Shown here: positions 5,267-5,945 of the stretch, piece after piece
Layout: every line of letters starts with the position of its first letter
How positions within the stretch are numbered: the first letter of the stretch is position 1
Assembly: GCA_021848865.1 (NCBI GenBank)
Contig: JAJZTO010000181.1
Coordinates: 1-5,945, forward strand
From: Myxococcales bacterium
GTDB lineage: Bacteria; Myxococcota; Myxococcia; Myxococcales; Anaeromyxobacteraceae
Direction: 5' to 3'
Length of the DNA: 5,945 nucleotides
Made by a program: the position numbers and the translations under genes
Notes under the pieces: model-generated
What the model was told of the DNA's origin: nothing
Databases searched by the model: none
Seen by the model: only the letters and a program-made list of their open reading frames with translations

Positions 5267-5945
5267 CCGCCCTGCGCGGGCACCATCAGCCGCAGGGCCC
5301 GCGGCAGCAGCGAGAAGCGGGCCGGCAGCAGCCCCGGCCCCTCCCCGTCCACGTCCACCAGCACCCGCGCCCCGCCCACCGGCTCCACCTCCACCTCGCG
5401 GGCCCGGAGCATGCGGGTGTTGGGGATCTCCCGGTGGCTGCCGTCGTAGAGGGTGTGGCGGCGGAGGACGAAGTCGGCGATGCCCAGCCCCTTCCAGAGG
5501 GTGACGTCGAAGAGGCCGTCGTCCACCCGGGCGTCGGGCGCCACCATCATCCCGCCGCCGAAGTAGCGGCCGTTGCAGACGGCGACGCAGGTGAGCTCCT
5601 CCTCCTGCCAGGGGCCGCCGTCCACCCGCCAGCGCACCGGCTGGTCGCGCCAGCCGAGCAGCGCCCGGGCCGCGGCGATCTGGAAGGAGACCTTCCCCCC
5701 CAGCGCCTTGGTGGTCCGGTCCACCTTCTCCACCACCAGCCCGTCGATGCCGCAGCCGGCGACGTTGGCGAAGTGCCGGACCAGGGGCCGCCCGTCGTGC
5801 CCGGTGAGCTCGACGCGCCCCAGGTCGCGGATCCGCTCCCGCGGGGGAGTGAGACAAACCTCGCCGTCACGCCGGTAGGCGATCCCCCGGACGCCGGCCA
5901 GATCCTGGCCCATGCGCAGGGCGTTAACCAGATCCACCGCGGTTA
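5263..5945 (-). CDS. YegS/DagK-type lipid kinase, C-terminal half, with a foreign-looking upstream segment; open at window edge
   Basis: Reading in from the right edge, the frame is open to the TAG at 5265-5263. From about 5835 leftward it matches the C-terminal domain of diacylglycerol/sphingosine-type lipid kinases: DLGRVELTGHDGRP, HFANVAGCGIDG, STKALGGK-like TTKALGGKVSF, NGRYFGGGMMVAPDA, DDGLFDV and a closing VDVDGEGPGLLPARF. Such enzymes phosphorylate lipid alcohols such as diacylglycerol at the membrane face. The N-terminal nucleotide-binding domain (GGDGT type) that should precede this is not in the window. Instead the roughly 37 residues upstream resemble a B12-binding radical-SAM protein. 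If that join is real, this is a beheaded, probably non-catalytic fusion; if it is an assembly artefact, the true gene is a normal kinase. A GTG at 5937 could serve as a start (224 residues) but nothing supports it. The gene ends tail-to-tail with the helicase, sharing CTAG. Confidence 0.8.
   Translation of the reverse strand, partial: TAVDLVNALRMGQDLAGVRGIAYRRDGEVCLTPPRERIRDLGRVELTGHDGRPLVRHFANVAGCGIDGLVVEKVDRTTKALGGKVSFQIAAARALLGWRDQPVRWRVDGGPWQEEELTCVAVCNGRYFGGGMMVAPDARVDDGLFDVTLWKGLGIADFVLRRHTLYDGSHREIPNTRMLRAREVEVEPVGGARVLVDVDGEGPGLLPARFSLLPRALRLMVPAQGG
5848..5945 (-). other. Fragment resembling the N-terminal/linker part of a B12-binding radical-SAM protein
   Basis: The minus-strand residues read LVNALRMGQDLAGVRGIAYRR followed by a DGEV..TPPRERIRDL segment. 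This is the pattern that, in many cobalamin-binding radical-SAM proteins, joins the B12-binding domain to the radical-SAM domain (G.DL..V.GI.YR.DG.V...PPR..I.DLD). The catalytic CxxxCxxC cluster would lie further downstream and is not present, because the sequence passes into a lipid kinase. Seven of these 32 codons end in A or T, against none of the 194 codons to the left. A hand count gives about 69% G+C here, against about 77% next door. The identification rests on recall of the family pattern over a short stretch. Confidence 0.5.

Noticed and set aside
2321..5857. Very long minus-strand open frame running antisense to the whole helicase and continuous with thiS
   Set aside because: It is the low-complexity Arg/Ala/Gly/Pro-rich mirror of a G/C-ending codon pattern. 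Only its last 68 codons (ThiS) match a known family.

Overview
The window is very G+C-rich: three 60-base lines counted by hand in the right half were about 77% G+C, and almost every codon in the real genes ends in G or C. Together with the gene types this suggests a high-GC Gram-negative bacterium, possibly a Myxococcota/Anaeromyxobacter-like deltaproteobacterium. That assignment is inferred from composition and protein flavour only.

The left 2.3 kb is a thiamine-thiazole locus on the minus strand. thiS (2114-2320) is coupled by overlapping stop and start codons to thiG (1341-2114). Further left is a ThiE/TenI-family gene (1-418) that runs off the window. An opposite-strand gene (505-1305) for a split-barrel, pyridoxamine-phosphate-oxidase-like protein lies between thiG and thiE/tenI. 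ThiS and ThiG supply the thiazole half of thiamine. The ThiE/TenI protein would either aromatise the thiazole or join it to the pyrimidine. No ThiF, ThiO, ThiH, ThiC or ThiD is present here, and I found no TPP riboswitch.

Divergent from thiS is a large SNF2/RapA-like ATPase (about 2501-5266) with all helicase motifs intact and a charged, probably helical C-terminal region. It has no recognisable partner genes in the window. It ends tail-to-tail with a minus-strand gene, the two stop codons sharing one CTAG.

That right-hand gene (5263-5945, open at the edge) is the C-terminal half of a YegS/DagK-type lipid kinase. At about 5815-5848 its upstream sequence changes abruptly into what reads like part of a B12-binding radical-SAM protein. 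Codon usage changes sharply at the same place: none of 194 kinase-side codons ends in A/T, against 7 of 32 on the other side. This points to a chimeric join, either a real recombination or an assembly artefact.

The points most worth following are this join, the two residues after the ThiS diglycine, the ThiE/TenI active-site differences, and a possible leaderless thiS promoter. I found no RNA genes, CRISPR arrays, insertion sequences or attachment sites.
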